DNA from: JAZKAR01 sp040389065
GTDB taxonomy: Bacteria; Pseudomonadota; Gammaproteobacteria; Burkholderiales; Casimicrobiaceae
Reading direction: 5' to 3'
Assembly: GCA_040389065.1 (NCBI GenBank)
Contig: JAZKAR010000006.1
Location: 119,854 to 183,853 of the forward strand
DNA length: 64,000 nucleotides
Part shown: positions 43,952-53,522 of the stretch, in pieces
How positions within the stretch are numbered: position 1 is the first letter of the stretch
How the letters are laid out: the number at the start of each line of letters is the position of its first letter
Position numbers and translations under genes: made by a program
Notes under the pieces: generated by a model
What the model saw: the letters and a program-made list of their open reading frames with translations, nothing else
What the model was told of the DNA's origin: nothing
Databases searched by the model: none

Positions 43952-44993
43952 GTTTTCTCCCCATGCATGCGAAATAACCAATGACCGATAGCCAGCATAA
44001 TCCTCCCACTCCATATTTACCTTCAACGGTAACGTAGTGGCTAGAAGACCAAAACGCTTCAATGAACGCTGCAATCAACAGCATTACGGTAGCGCCATAC
44101 ATAATGTTCACGGCTGGTTTTGCATGGGTTGCAAGAGACTCCTTTCGTGTTAAACGCTCAGGGGCAATTAATGCATGCCCTAGCATTAATCCTGCCATTC
44201 CACATAAAACAATAGCGGTTAATTCAAATGCGCTATGGGCAACAATAAATTGTAAAAAATTTTCTTTATAGCCTAGCCGGATAAGATGAACAGACGTTGC
44301 GCCTAATAACAACCCATTAATCATTAAAGGAATAACTGAGCCAACTCCAAATATCAGGCCTCCAGCAAAACAACTGAATCCTATAGAAATATTATGCTGA
44401 ATATAAAAGCCAAACATTTGAATATTGTCATCCGATTCACGCTTTAGAAGCCAAGTGTGCTGAGGTAAATGATACATTCTTTCAAAATCAGCGACTTGTG
44501 TCGGCGGTATTAGGCTGTAAATAGATTCTGGATACAGCCATACGGTAAGAGCCATGATGCCAACAGATACCATAAAAATAGCGAGAGCAATCCAAAAATA
44601 AAAAATATGTTTTCGAACGATAATAGGAAAACCAGCAATCAAAAACTCAATGATTTGATGTTTAAGGCTGGCGTGAGAGGCGTAAAAAAGTTGATGACCT
44701 GCAAGCACCAGAGTATTAAGGCGATCAATTAAGTGCGATGGAAAGTGGTGATCGCGAGCAAGAGCTAGGTGTTGGCACACTTGGCGATAGTGCGATGGAA
44801 ACTCAGCAATTGCAGCTATTTGCTCAGGTGATTTAGGGGTGTTTTTATTTTTGAGAGTTTTTTTAGGTTTTTTAGGTAATTGAGTAGAAGAGTGTGATGA
44901 GGGTAGGAAAGAATAATCACTTAACTCATGAATAAGTAGTTCTAAGTGTACCCACTGCTTTTCGTGCTGTTGAATGAAATTATGCAGATTCAT
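43932..44993 (-). CDS. SpoIIM (stage II sporulation protein M)-family membrane protein
   Basis: A 353-aa protein with a ~100-residue cytosolic N-terminus containing a Lys/Pro-rich stretch (QLPKKPKKTLKNKNTP), then about six hydrophobic helices. NISIGFSCFAGGLIFGVGSV and HSAFELTAIVLCGMAG are typical of the SpoIIM/DUF95 family. The family name derives from sporulation, but members occur widely in non-sporulating bacteria with MoxR and RDD genes. Start chosen at the ATG that overlaps the RDD stop by 14 bp; two in-frame ATGs lie just upstream. Confidence 0.87.
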   Translation of the reverse strand: MNLHNFIQQHEKQWVHLELLIHELSDYSFLPSSHSSTQLPKKPKKTLKNKNTPKSPEQIAAIAEFPSHYRQVCQHLALARDHHFPSHLIDRLNTLVLAGHQLFYASHASLKHQIIEFLIAGFPIIVRKHIFYFWIALAIFMVSVGIMALTVWLYPESIYSLIPPTQVADFERMYHLPQHTWLLKRESDDNIQMFGFYIQHNISIGFSCFAGGLIFGVGSVIPLMINGLLLGATSVHLIRLGYKENFLQFIVAHSAFELTAIVLCGMAGLMLGHALIAPERLTRKESLATHAKPAVNIMYGATVMLLIAAFIEAFWSSSHYVTVEGKYGVGGLCWLSVIGYFACMGRKRETNIA

Positions 44994-45666
44994 ATTGGCC
45001 TGCATAATAACGCGCATAGCTTAGTAAAGCGTCGGTATGGTTAACTCCGGCAGGGGTTAGTTCATGCAAAATGGCTGCTAATTCATTCACACGTTCGGGT
45101 GTTAAATAAGGAGAGCGTAATGCAAAATTAATTAAAAGCTGTTGCTCTTCACTTTTTAGAAGGTGTTCGGGCGTAACATTATTACCTGAAGGAAGCCCTA
45201 AATAACGACGTGGAGAGTTTTCATACACCACGACAGTTTGTGCTGCAATATCCCCCAATCGTTTAAAGTCACGATTCAGTAACATTGACATAAGACCGCA
45301 CCCATATAAAACAGGTAAAAAATCAGCCGCGCGCAATAAGTTACGGGCAATAGAAGCCGACCAACCCACTGGTATGCCTGTATCGTGCAATACTTTTAAC
45401 CCGAAAATTTTTTTCCCCGGTGTAGCGCCTTGCTTAAAAATCTCAAAGAAAACAGGATAAAACCACTCTAAAAGAAAAATAAAGAGCAGCATAATGCCCG
45501 AGCCTAATTTATCTAGGTACTTCAGTATCAGGCTCACAACAATATAAACAACCGCGCGAATAAAAAAATCAATTAACCAAGCTAGTGATCGCACAACAGG
45601 GCCTGCCATTCTTAATTCAAGAATAGCGCCTTCAGGTGTTTCAATCGATTGCGTTGTATCAATCAT
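44980..45666 (-). CDS. RDD-family membrane protein
   Basis: A 228-aa protein. The RDD signature appears as GPVVRSLAWLIDFFIR near residue 25, with three to four helices and GKKIFGLKVLHDTG around 85. A C-terminal soluble tail of ~80 residues follows. RDD proteins are small membrane proteins of unclear, possibly transport-related, function. Second gene of the operon; start overlaps the preceding stop (TAATG). Confidence 0.88.
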   Translation of the reverse strand: MIDTTQSIETPEGAILELRMAGPVVRSLAWLIDFFIRAVVYIVVSLILKYLDKLGSGIMLLFIFLLEWFYPVFFEIFKQGATPGKKIFGLKVLHDTGIPVGWSASIARNLLRAADFLPVLYGCGLMSMLLNRDFKRLGDIAAQTVVVYENSPRRYLGLPSGNNVTPEHLLKSEEQQLLINFALRSPYLTPERVNELAAILHELTPAGVNHTDALLSYARYYAGQYESA

Positions 45667-46208
45667 TAGACTTTAATCACAATAGTGTCGGCAATATTGT
45701 CATGCAAGCATTTACGAGAGGCGCGAAAAATAAGGAGATGATCACTTAAGGAGAAAATGAAATTAACAATAGGGATAAATGCTGTTATCGTCACGGGTAA
45801 CTGGCGATACAATAATATTCGTGTGATATCTGCCTGTTTACCGTCAGATCGAACGATTTTAATACCCATTATTTTTTTTCCAATGGTTTGCGCGTTCTTA
45901 TTTAGTAAATGAAAGTTTAAAATTAAATAACTAGTTATTCCTAGTAAGCAGCTTATGGCTGTGCTTAAAATGGAATGCTCTGATTGCCACATAGCCCAGC
46001 TTTTAAATCCTGTCCAAAAACCATTGGCTCCAAAAAATAAGAAAATGATTAGGGCTAGAAAAATCCATATGATTGGTATAAGAAATAAGCCATCTAAAAA
46101 ACTAGCAACAAGGCGTGTTCCTCGTCCTGCTAGTTCAAATTCACCTTCTTGGCGAATATCCATTACCTCGGCAGTAGGGGCAGCGTATAAGTTGGGTTCT
46201 TGGCTCAC
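45666..46208 (-). CDS. RDD-family membrane protein, first gene of the MoxR operon
   Basis: A 180-aa protein starting at GTG with AAAAAGAG upstream. It has the RDD pattern AGRGTRLVASFLDGLF near residue 28 and IGKKIMGIKIVRSDG near 113, with four hydrophobic helices. A paralogue of the next gene at fold level. A copy of the palindromic repeat begins 19 bp upstream, so the operon promoter either lies within or beyond that element. Confidence 0.88.
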   Translation of the reverse strand: MSQEPNLYAAPTAEVMDIRQEGEFELAGRGTRLVASFLDGLFLIPIIWIFLALIIFLFFGANGFWTGFKSWAMWQSEHSILSTAISCLLGITSYLILNFHLLNKNAQTIGKKIMGIKIVRSDGKQADITRILLYRQLPVTITAFIPIVNFIFSLSDHLLIFRASRKCLHDNIADTIVIKV

Positions 46209-46226
46209 AACAATCTCTTTTTAAAA

Positions 46227-46331
46227 TTAGAAGTTACGCGGTTGAATTCTCTCGGTCGGCTGGCAACTTGCCCTACACTGTCTAATGTCTGGGTGCTATG
46301 TCGTTAATAGATTTCAGCTGCATAACTGCTA
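46227..46331. repeat. Palindromic repeat element, diverged copy
   Basis: The left end TAGAAGTTACGCGGTTGAATT is clear with one mismatch; the right end is degraded (CAGCTGCATAACTGCTA). Internal GGCAACTTGCCCTACACTG is recognisable. It sits between the MoxR operon start and the DUF3683 gene. The remaining ~385 bp contain only a 28-codon basic frame at 46395-46481 without a convincing ribosome binding site. Confidence 0.72.
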
Positions 46332-46716
46332 AAAATGATAAGTTATTCCTGATGTATTATTTCGGTTAACCAGAGAACAACTTAAATATGTGCTATGTCT
46401 AAAAGCTCCATTATCGCTAAAACAAAAAAACACGTATTGAAATTAGATAAAATGCTAGCAAAAAATGCCGGGAAAAATTAAATTTCTTCAAAAACTAAAA
46501 TAAAAATGCTTCTGTACGAGTTTAAAAGTAATTTTCTTACATTTTTCCTGACTAAACGTGTCGTAAACGAAGTGCTTCAGGTAGAATTATAGATTCCTTT
46601 TTTGTTGTTTCAGTTTTATCGGAAAAACTAGGTTATATTTATTAAACCATTGTGCTAGTAGGGTTAATAAGTTGCAAAATATGCCCTGATTTTTCTTCAA
46701 ATGTAGAGGATCACTC

Positions 46717-49700
46717 GTGGACGCGCTCCCAAAAGCTCTTCAAACCTTAGCCGATTTCCAAGATCAACCCCGATTACGTGAAATTCCTTATAACTACACT
46801 TCTTTCGCTGATCACGACATTGTGTGTCGATTATTAGGTGAGCACTCCTGGGCGTTAATTGAGCAGTTGCGTGCGCAACGGCGCACCGGGCAGTCTGCGC
46901 GTATGCTCTTCGAGGTGCTAGGGGATATTTGGGCTGTGCGTCGGAATCCTTATCTTGAAGATGATTTATTAACAACAACAAAACGCCAGCATTTGTTGGT
47001 AGATGCTATGCGCCATCGTTTAGATGATATTGATCGTCGCCGTGGCTTGCATGAAAGCGATCAAGACGCGATTGTTGTCGAGCTTTTAAAAAATGCACGC
47101 CAGGCTGTAGAGTCGTTTGAATCAAGCTTTGAGGAAGTGCGCCAACGCCGTAAGCGTGTGCGTAAAATTCTTGGAGCCTATACACATAAAGATAATATTG
47201 CCTTTGATGGTTTAGCGCGTGTTTCTCATGTAACCGATGCAACAGATTGGCGTGTTGAGTACCCCTTTGTCGTGTTATACCCCGACACCGAAGATGAATT
47301 AGCCGGTTTGGTTAAGGGGTGTATTGAACTGGGTTTAACGATTATTCCTCGTGGGGGCGGTACCGGGTATACCGGAGGAGCGATTCCTCTTACACCTCTA
47401 TCAGTGGTTATCAATACTGAAAAATTAGAGCGGATGGATGCAATTCGCTATCAAACTTTAAATGGGCATCCGGATATTGCGACCATCGAAGTAGGTGCAG
47501 GTGTTGTAACACGCCGTGTGATGGAAGCTGCTGAAGCCGCAGGGCGAGTATTTGCGGTAGATCCTACCTCTGCCGATGCTTCGTGTATTGGCGGTAATGT
47601 TGCGATGAATGCTGGGGGCAAAAAGGCAGTGCTATGGGGTACTGCGCTTGATAATTTAGTGGCATGGCGCATGGTAACACCAGATGGTGAATGGCTTGAG
47701 GTTAAGCGGCTTGATCATAATCTGGGAAAAATTCACGATGCCGAATCAGCTAATTTTGAGCTAACGTATCGCTATGCTGATCGCCCGCGTTTTGAAGATT
47801 GCACAATTAAAAATACAACGACCTTAACGATTCCAGGCCGCTCTTTCCGCAAGGTTGGTTTAGGAAAAGATGTGACTGATAAATTTTTATCAGGGCTTCC
47901 TGGCATTCAAAAAGAAGGCTGCGATGGTTTAATTGCATCTGCTACGTTTGTATTACACCGCATGCCTGTTCATACACGCACTGTATGTTTAGAGTTTTTT
48001 AGTCGTGCAAAAGAAGCAACCCCTGCAATTGTTGAAATTAAAAACTTTTTAGATAAACGCCCAGGCGGCGCTATTTTGGCAGGGTTAGAGCATTTAGATG
48101 AACGCTATGTAAAAGCGGTAGGCTATGCCACAAAAGCAAAACGACACGGTCGCCCTAAAATGGTGCTTATTGGCGACATCGTAGGCGATGACGAAAATGC
48201 TGTTGCACAAGCAGCCTCTGAAGTTATTCGTATCGCTAATGCACGCGGCGGTGAAGGTTTTGTAGCGGTATCAGCAGAAACGCGCAAAACGTTCTGGCTA
48301 GATCGCTCACGCACGGCAGCAATTGCCAAGCATACAAACGCTTTTAAGATTAATGAAGATGTGGTGATTCCGTTAGATCGCCTGGGTGATTACACCGATG
48401 GCATTGAGTATATTAATATTGAACTCTCGCTTAAAAATAAAGTGTTGCTATGCGACGAGCTAATGAAGTATTTGCGTACCGAAGCGATTCCTGTCACGTC
48501 ACTCAGTAAACAGCGCAATGAAGATGAAGAGATTCCTGCTGACTTACTCAAGGAAAAATTCGAATCTGCCCGGCAACTGGTAGAAGAGGTTCGTACTCTA
48601 TGGAGCGGCTGGCTCAATGATTTAGATACTAGTTTTGTACCACTTCAAAGCCATGAATGGGTAGCTTCTTGGAAAAAATCATTGCGTGAACCCTTAGGCA
48701 ATATTTTCTCGGGCAATTTATATGCACCGATTTTTGAAGAGTGCAAAACAATCCATAAGCGAGTATTGCGCCAACGTGTATTTATTGCACTGCATATGCA
48801 TGCAGGCGATGGTAATGTGCATACTAATATTCCTGTGAACTCAGAAGATTATCTGATGCTGCAAGAGGCACATGCCGCTGTTGTTAGAATCATGGCACTT
48901 GCGCGCTCACTTGATGGAGTGATTTCTGGGGAGCACGGAATAGGTTTAACTAAGTATGAGTTTTTAACCGAAGACGAAATTTCGCCTTTCTGGAACTATA
49001 AAAAACAAATCGATCCGGAGGGGCGTTTTAATAAAGGCAAGTTAATGCCCGGCGGTGATTTACGCTACGCCTACACGCCTTCGTTTAGTTTACTGGGTAC
49101 AGAAAGCTTGATTCTTGAACAGTCTGAAATTGGCAATATTGCTGATTCCATTAAAGACTGTTTACGTTGCGGTAAATGTAAGCCTGTGTGTTCTACCCAT
49201 GTTCCTCGTGCTAACTTGCTCTATAGCCCGCGTAATAAAATTTTGGCCACTTCGCTACTCATAGAAGCATTTTTATATGAGGAACAAACACGCCGAGGAA
49301 TTTCATTAAGGCACTTCGACGAATTTTCTGATGTGGCGGATCACTGTACCGTATGCCATAAATGTGTAACGCCTTGCCCCGTTAACATTGATTTTGGCGA
49401 TGTGTCGATGGCAATGCGCAACCTATTGCGTAAGCAAGGTAAAAAGAGCTTTAATCCTGGTACTGCGGCCTCCATGTTCTTCTTGAATGCGACTGATCCT
49501 AATACCATCGGTATTGCAAAAACATTGATGATTGATTGGGGTTACCGCGCTCAACGTGCTGCGCATACGTTAGCAAAACGGTTTGGCCTGATTCAAAGCC
49601 AAACGAAACGGCCTCCTTCAACAGTAGGTAAAGCGTCTATCAAAGCCCAGGTTATTCACTTTATTAATAAACCAATGCCGGGAGGGCTGCCTAAGCAAAC

Positions 49701-50571
49701 CGCGCGTAAATTGCTTGATGTTGAAGATGATCAAGTGATTCCAATTATTCGTAACCCTAAGCTATCGCAAGAAGTAAGTGAGTCGGTATTTTATTTTCCA
49801 GGTTGTGGATCAGAGCGTTTGTTTAGCCAGGTAGGGTTAGCCACACAAGCCATGCTTTACCATGTGGGAACACAATGTGTACTGCCGCCTGGTTATTTAT
49901 GCTGCGGGTATCCTCAGACGTCTAGCGGCAATGAAGACAAAGGGCAGCAGATCATTACCGATAACCGCGTTTTATTTCACCGGGTAGCCAATACATTGAA
50001 CTACCTTGATATTAAAACAGTGATCGTATCGTGCGGTACGTGTATGGATCAGCTTCAGAAGTATGAGTTTGAAAAGATATTCCCAGGGTGTCGCCTGTTA
50101 GATATTCATGAGTATTTAATGGAAAAAGGCGTAAAGCTTGAAGGCGTTAGCGGTACACGTTATATGTATCATGACCCTTGCCATACACCCATGAAAACGC
50201 ATCAGCCTTTAAAAGTGGTAAATCAACTCATGGGTACAGGTACTGATATTAAAAAGAATGATCGCTGTTGCGGTGAATCAGGCACGTTGGCAGTTACACG
50301 CCCAGACATTTCTACCCAAGTACGCTATCGCAAAGAAGTCGAAATGCGTAAAGGGGCAGAGGCGTTACGGAGTGATGGTTTTGAAGGTGATGTGAAAATA
50401 TTAACGTCGTGCCCTTCATGCTTGCAAGGGTTATCGCGCTATAACGATGATTCAGGCACGCAGGCCGATTACATCGTGGTAGAGATCGCCAAGAACGTAC
50501 TGGGAAGCAACTGGTTAGTCGATTATGTACAAAAAGCTAACCAAGGCGGAATCGAGCGCGTCTTGCTATAA
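46717..50571 (+). CDS. Large FAD-linked/Fe-S oxidoreductase (DUF3683, FAD_binding_4, Fer4, CCG)
   Basis: A 1284-aa protein starting at GTG with AGAGGA 8 nt upstream. The N-terminal ~190 residues match DUF3683. A PCMH/FAD_binding_4 domain follows, with the glycine-rich loop IIPRGGGTGYTGGAIPL near 208-224. An FAD-oxidase C domain ends with the metal-site region GDGNVHTNIP and GEHGIGLTKYEF near 700-750. Two [4Fe-4S] clusters are expected from CLRCGKCKPVC (~813) and CTVCHKCVTPCP (~876). Two CCG domains follow (FPGCGSERLF ~1027; DPCH ~1152, CCGESG ~1184, SCPSC ~1230). It thus fuses GlcD-like and GlcF-like parts and probably oxidises a D-2-hydroxy acid to the quinone pool. Substrate not determined. 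Confidence 0.9.
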   Translation: MDALPKALQTLADFQDQPRLREIPYNYTSFADHDIVCRLLGEHSWALIEQLRAQRRTGQSARMLFEVLGDIWAVRRNPYLEDDLLTTTKRQHLLVDAMRHRLDDIDRRRGLHESDQDAIVVELLKNARQAVESFESSFEEVRQRRKRVRKILGAYTHKDNIAFDGLARVSHVTDATDWRVEYPFVVLYPDTEDELAGLVKGCIELGLTIIPRGGGTGYTGGAIPLTPLSVVINTEKLERMDAIRYQTLNGHPDIATIEVGAGVVTRRVMEAAEAAGRVFAVDPTSADASCIGGNVAMNAGGKKAVLWGTALDNLVAWRMVTPDGEWLEVKRLDHNLGKIHDAESANFELTYRYADRPRFEDCTIKNTTTLTIPGRSFRKVGLGKDVTDKFLSGLPGIQKEGCDGLIASATFVLHRMPVHTRTVCLEFFSRAKEATPAIVEIKNFLDKRPGGAILAGLEHLDERYVKAVGYATKAKRHGRPKMVLIGDIVGDDENAVAQAASEVIRIANARGGEGFVAVSAETRKTFWLDRSRTAAIAKHTNAFKINEDVVIPLDRLGDYTDGIEYINIELSLKNKVLLCDELMKYLRTEAIPVTSLSKQRNEDEEIPADLLKEKFESARQLVEEVRTLWSGWLNDLDTSFVPLQSHEWVASWKKSLREPLGNIFSGNLYAPIFEECKTIHKRVLRQRVFIALHMHAGDGNVHTNIPVNSEDYLMLQEAHAAVVRIMALARSLDGVISGEHGIGLTKYEFLTEDEISPFWNYKKQIDPEGRFNKGKLMPGGDLRYAYTPSFSLLGTESLILEQSEIGNIADSIKDCLRCGKCKPVCSTHVPRANLLYSPRNKILATSLLIEAFLYEEQTRRGISLRHFDEFSDVADHCTVCHKCVTPCPVNIDFGDVSMAMRNLLRKQGKKSFNPGTAASMFFLNATDPNTIGIAKTLMIDWGYRAQRAAHTLAKRFGLIQSQTKRPPSTVGKASIKAQVIHFINKPMPGGLPKQTARKLLDVEDDQVIPIIRNPKLSQEVSESVFYFPGCGSERLFSQVGLATQAMLYHVGTQCVLPPGYLCCGYPQTSSGNEDKGQQIITDNRVLFHRVANTLNYLDIKTVIVSCGTCMDQLQKYEFEKIFPGCRLLDIHEYLMEKGVKLEGVSGTRYMYHDPCHTPMKTHQPLKVVNQLMGTGTDIKKNDRCCGESGTLAVTRPDISTQVRYRKEVEMRKGAEALRSDGFEGDVKILTSCPSCLQGLSRYNDDSGTQADYIVVEIAKNVLGSNWLVDYVQKANQGGIERVLL

Positions 50572-50597
50572 ATCTAATGCGCAATTGAGTAAGAGAG

Positions 50598-50623
50598 GGG
50601 AGCAACGATTGCTCCCTTTTTTT
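50598..50623 (+). terminator. Rho-independent terminator after the DUF3683 gene
   Basis: Perfect 8-bp stem GGGAGCAA / TTGCTCCC with loop CGA, followed by seven T. It starts 27 bp after the stop codon. Confidence 0.9.
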
Positions 50624-50787
50624 ATGATGATGATTAGCCTTTGTAGACTGTATGCAAAACGATTCTCATATTCATAGCAATGCATACGAAAAGAGATAAA
50701 AATAATAGTGGTTTTTCTTAGAAGTACTCACTCAATGCATATTTATATTGCCGTGTAAGGTGCTCAATGGTAGAATGGCACATCTTC

Positions 50788-50877
50788 GGAAGCGTGGCAG
50801 AGCGGTTGAATGCACCAGTCTTGAAAACTGGCGTGCCTTCGCGGGCATCGTGAGTTCGAATCTCACCGCTTCCGCCA
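50788..50877 (+). tRNA. tRNA-Ser (anticodon UGA)
   Basis: 90 nt including an encoded CCA. The acceptor stem GGAAGCG pairs with CGCTTCC and the discriminator is G. The anticodon loop CTTGAAA carries TGA. A long variable arm (GTGCCTTCGCGGGCAT) is typical of tRNA-Ser, and the T arm has GTTCGAATC. It is a single gene with no neighbouring tRNA. Confidence 0.96.
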
Positions 50878-51274
50878 GATTTAAGGCTGTAGGGCTGAAT
50901 AAAATAATAATAAAAAGCACTAATGTTTAGTTATAAAATTCTGTCATTTACTGCTAAATCAATCAATATAATTCAATCAGATTGGCCTCATTTTTTTAAA
51001 AAAAGCAAAATAAAGCTAGCAGTTTTTAGTAATGAATTTACGATTTCTTAATTGTTACTTTTTTTATCAATAAATAAATTGTTCTGCATAGATATGCGCA
51101 CTTATCTAAATATCTCAAACTAATAAGAACAGCTTTAGCTTATGTTTGAAAAATCTTATTTTTAATCATTAGCATAATAAAATACTTTTCCTTTGATTTT
51201 CTACTACAATTTACGCATTTATTTGCAAGAAAATAAATTGATATTTAATCAAAAAATCATCAAGGGAATTACGC
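50878..51274. other. AT-rich intergenic region upstream of creD
   Basis: Nearly 400 bp with frequent A/T runs and no credible frame. Presumably carries the creD promoter; no operator recognised. Confidence 0.5.
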
Positions 51275-52591
51275 ATGGGTAAAATTTTTAAAAGCAAAAT
51301 ATTTGTTTTAATTGCAATGGCTTTTGCCCTTATTATTGCGCTCAATCAGATTGAATCAAAAGTACAAGAGCGAGGTGAGACACGCAATGCAGCAGTGCGT
51401 TCTATTGCTGAACAGTACGCGACAGAACAGCACTGGATTGGGCCACTCATCTCTATTTCATGCTCAGAAATGAAGACCATTACAGAAACCGATAGTAAAG
51501 GCCATGAAAAACTTCTACATCAGCCCCATGATTGCTCTCAAATCATTCGCCCCAAAAACCTTGTGATACAAAGTAAATTGGAGGTGAATGAGCGCTATCG
51601 AGGTATTTATAAAGCACGTGTGTATCTTGCCAAAATTAAACTTAAAACAACGCTACCTTCTTATATTCCCAAGCCTGGGCAAACAGTTTCTACTTCTCTC
51701 TTATTTGGAGTGAGCGATGCACGCGGCTTAAAACATATTGCGCTAACAAATGCTTCTGGGCAAAAATTAGAAGCGAAACCTGGTGTGTTAGGACGCTTTC
51801 TCACTGCTGGCTTTAGCCTTCCTTTAGCTGTGCAAAATTTTGAAAAAGAGCAAACAATTAATGCTGATTTGGAAATTGCAGGCAGTAATCGTTTAGATTT
51901 TTCACCTATTGCTGAGCAAAATGATTTCTTTATTCAATCTTCTTGGCCACATCCTAATTTTGACGGTAAATTTCTTCCGGAAAATCGTGAGGTTAGTGCT
52001 AATGGTTTTAATGCACGTTGGCGAGTAAATGACTTTGCCACAGGTGGTAACACAATGTTATCTCATAAGGCAGGGCAACAATCAGAAGAAATTAACATCG
52101 ATACCAATAGTATGGGAGTCTCTCTTATTGATCCTATAGATACGTATACTCAAACAAATCGTGCAGTACGTTATGGATTTCTTTTTATCTTAATGACGAT
52201 AGGTGGTTTTTTCATTTTCGAAATGGTAAAACAAAAAACAGTGCACCCTTTGCAATATTTGCTAGTAGGGCTAGCTGTTGTTATTTTCTTTCTATTGCTT
52301 TTGGCGCTTTCCGAGCATTTGGCTTTTGCTACTTCTTATATGATTGCAGCCTTTGCATGTGTTGCTTTAATTAGTGCGTATGGTAAGAGTATTGTAACTA
52401 CATGGGCAGGTACCGCAATACTTGCTGCTGCCTACAGCGGTTTATATTATGCTTTATATTTAATGCTTAACTCAGAAGATTATGCATTGCTGATGGGCGC
52501 CTGGCTAATTTTTGCTATTCTTGCCTTAGCGATGTATCTTACTAGAAAATTCAGCGCAAAATCGGTAAATACTACTACAATCGATGGGTGA
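51275..52591 (+). CDS. creD: CreD-family inner membrane protein
   Basis: A 438-aa protein with one N-terminal helix (about 8-24), a large periplasmic region (to ~300) and five C-terminal helices (about 305-425), the standard CreD layout. Near the start IESKVQERGETRNAAVRSIA and WIGPLISI are family-typical. CreD (cell envelope integrity/colicin-tolerance) is usually under CreBC two-component control, but no creBC is in the window. AGGGAA precedes the ATG. Single gene. Confidence 0.9.
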   Translation: MGKIFKSKIFVLIAMAFALIIALNQIESKVQERGETRNAAVRSIAEQYATEQHWIGPLISISCSEMKTITETDSKGHEKLLHQPHDCSQIIRPKNLVIQSKLEVNERYRGIYKARVYLAKIKLKTTLPSYIPKPGQTVSTSLLFGVSDARGLKHIALTNASGQKLEAKPGVLGRFLTAGFSLPLAVQNFEKEQTINADLEIAGSNRLDFSPIAEQNDFFIQSSWPHPNFDGKFLPENREVSANGFNARWRVNDFATGGNTMLSHKAGQQSEEINIDTNSMGVSLIDPIDTYTQTNRAVRYGFLFILMTIGGFFIFEMVKQKTVHPLQYLLVGLAVVIFFLLLLALSEHLAFATSYMIAAFACVALISAYGKSIVTTWAGTAILAAAYSGLYYALYLMLNSEDYALLMGAWLIFAILALAMYLTRKFSAKSVNTTTIDG

Positions 52592-52745
52592 TTATTTCTT
52601 TACTCGGCAACGATGCTTGCAGTTTCAAGTATTGTTGCCTACCAATAATTTTTTCATAAAACTACTCACCTATGAGCAAGGCTTAACAATAATAAAAAAG
52701 CTAAAATTACAATAAAACTTCTCAGGGTGCAGTTATTTATTATGT

Positions 52746-52849
52746 TTAGAGTTACGCAGTGGATTTTCCTGGCGTGCTAGTAACTTTACCGTACTCTTTC
52801 ATCTGCTAGCACGCTGCGATGCTTTGAAACTCAACTATGTAACTTCTAA
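52746..52849. repeat. Palindromic repeat element, diverged copy
   Basis: The ends TTAGAGTTACGCAGTGG and CTCAACTATGTAACTTCTAA still pair. The interior has diverged, but a new inner inverted pair GCGTGCTAG/CTAGCACGC keeps the hairpin shape, which suggests structure is maintained. The rest of the gap to the next gene is AT-rich. Confidence 0.72.
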
Positions 52850-53037
52850 CTGTTATTGACTCCAGTTAGCTAAAACAATCTATTTTTATTAAAATAACTC
52901 AGCAATTGTATAAAAATATTTAAAAAAACAATTGCGTAATCGTGCGTAACCCAAAATTTATACTACAAGTTACCTATCAACACGAAATGCAATCAATTGC
53001 ATAATAAATTCAAACTAAAACTACAAAGGGGATATAC

Positions 53038-53376
53038 ATGTCTAAGAAAAAATACAAAGTTATTGCAATGGGTGCATTAGCTTTACTGGGTGCTTCAATC
53101 AATGCTCATGCAGAAGTTCCACAAATTCTTTGGCAGCAATGCGGGCAAGGTTCTTATGAAAACAAATGGGGTGACTTATACTTAGAAAATGGTACTAAAG
53201 TTATGGGTGGTTCACAATTTGGTGGCCCTTGCATTGTTATAAACCATAGCCCACAACGAGGTTGGTTACATGTAGATAAATGTGATCCAAACGATCCTCA
53301 AATCCAGATTAGTAACGATACTATTTCATGTAAAGGATATTTAGGGGCGCGGCATACAGGGTGGAGAACAAATTAG
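53038..53376 (+). CDS. Small secreted protein of unknown function
   Basis: A 112-aa protein with a clear Sec signal peptide (MSKKKYKVIAMGALALLGAS, cleavage after AHA). The mature ~87 residues contain four Cys (QQC, GPC, DKC, ISC) that could form two disulfides and a Trp/Gly-rich composition. There is faint resemblance to lectin-like CVNH repeats around SNDTISCKG, too weak to assign. Strong ribosome binding site AAAGGGGA. It is convergent with another small exported-protein gene, sharing a terminator. Confidence 0.8.
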   Translation: MSKKKYKVIAMGALALLGASINAHAEVPQILWQQCGQGSYENKWGDLYLENGTKVMGGSQFGGPCIVINHSPQRGWLHVDKCDPNDPQIQISNDTISCKGYLGARHTGWRTN

Positions 53377-53473
53377 CGAGATAAAATAGTATTTTTGGGG
53401 TGCAGCAAATAAAACTATAAAAATTTAACTATCGCAAGTTGTTTAAACATTGCTTATGATTAGTGATGCCCAT

Positions 53474-53509
53474 AAAAAATGCGGACTAGCAGTGTAGCCC
53501 GCATTTTTT
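53474..53509. terminator. Bidirectional terminator
   Basis: AAAAAATGCGG (53474-53484) and CCGCATTTTTT (53499-53509) form a perfect 11-bp stem ending in a T run on either strand. It lies between two convergent small genes. Confidence 0.85.
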
Positions 53510-53522
53510 GGTTGAGCACTAA

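Noticed and set aside
46395..46481. A 28-codon Lys-rich frame upstream of the DUF3683 gene
   Set aside because: Composition is suggestive of a small basic peptide, but the ribosome binding site is weak and the length too short to support without conservation data.
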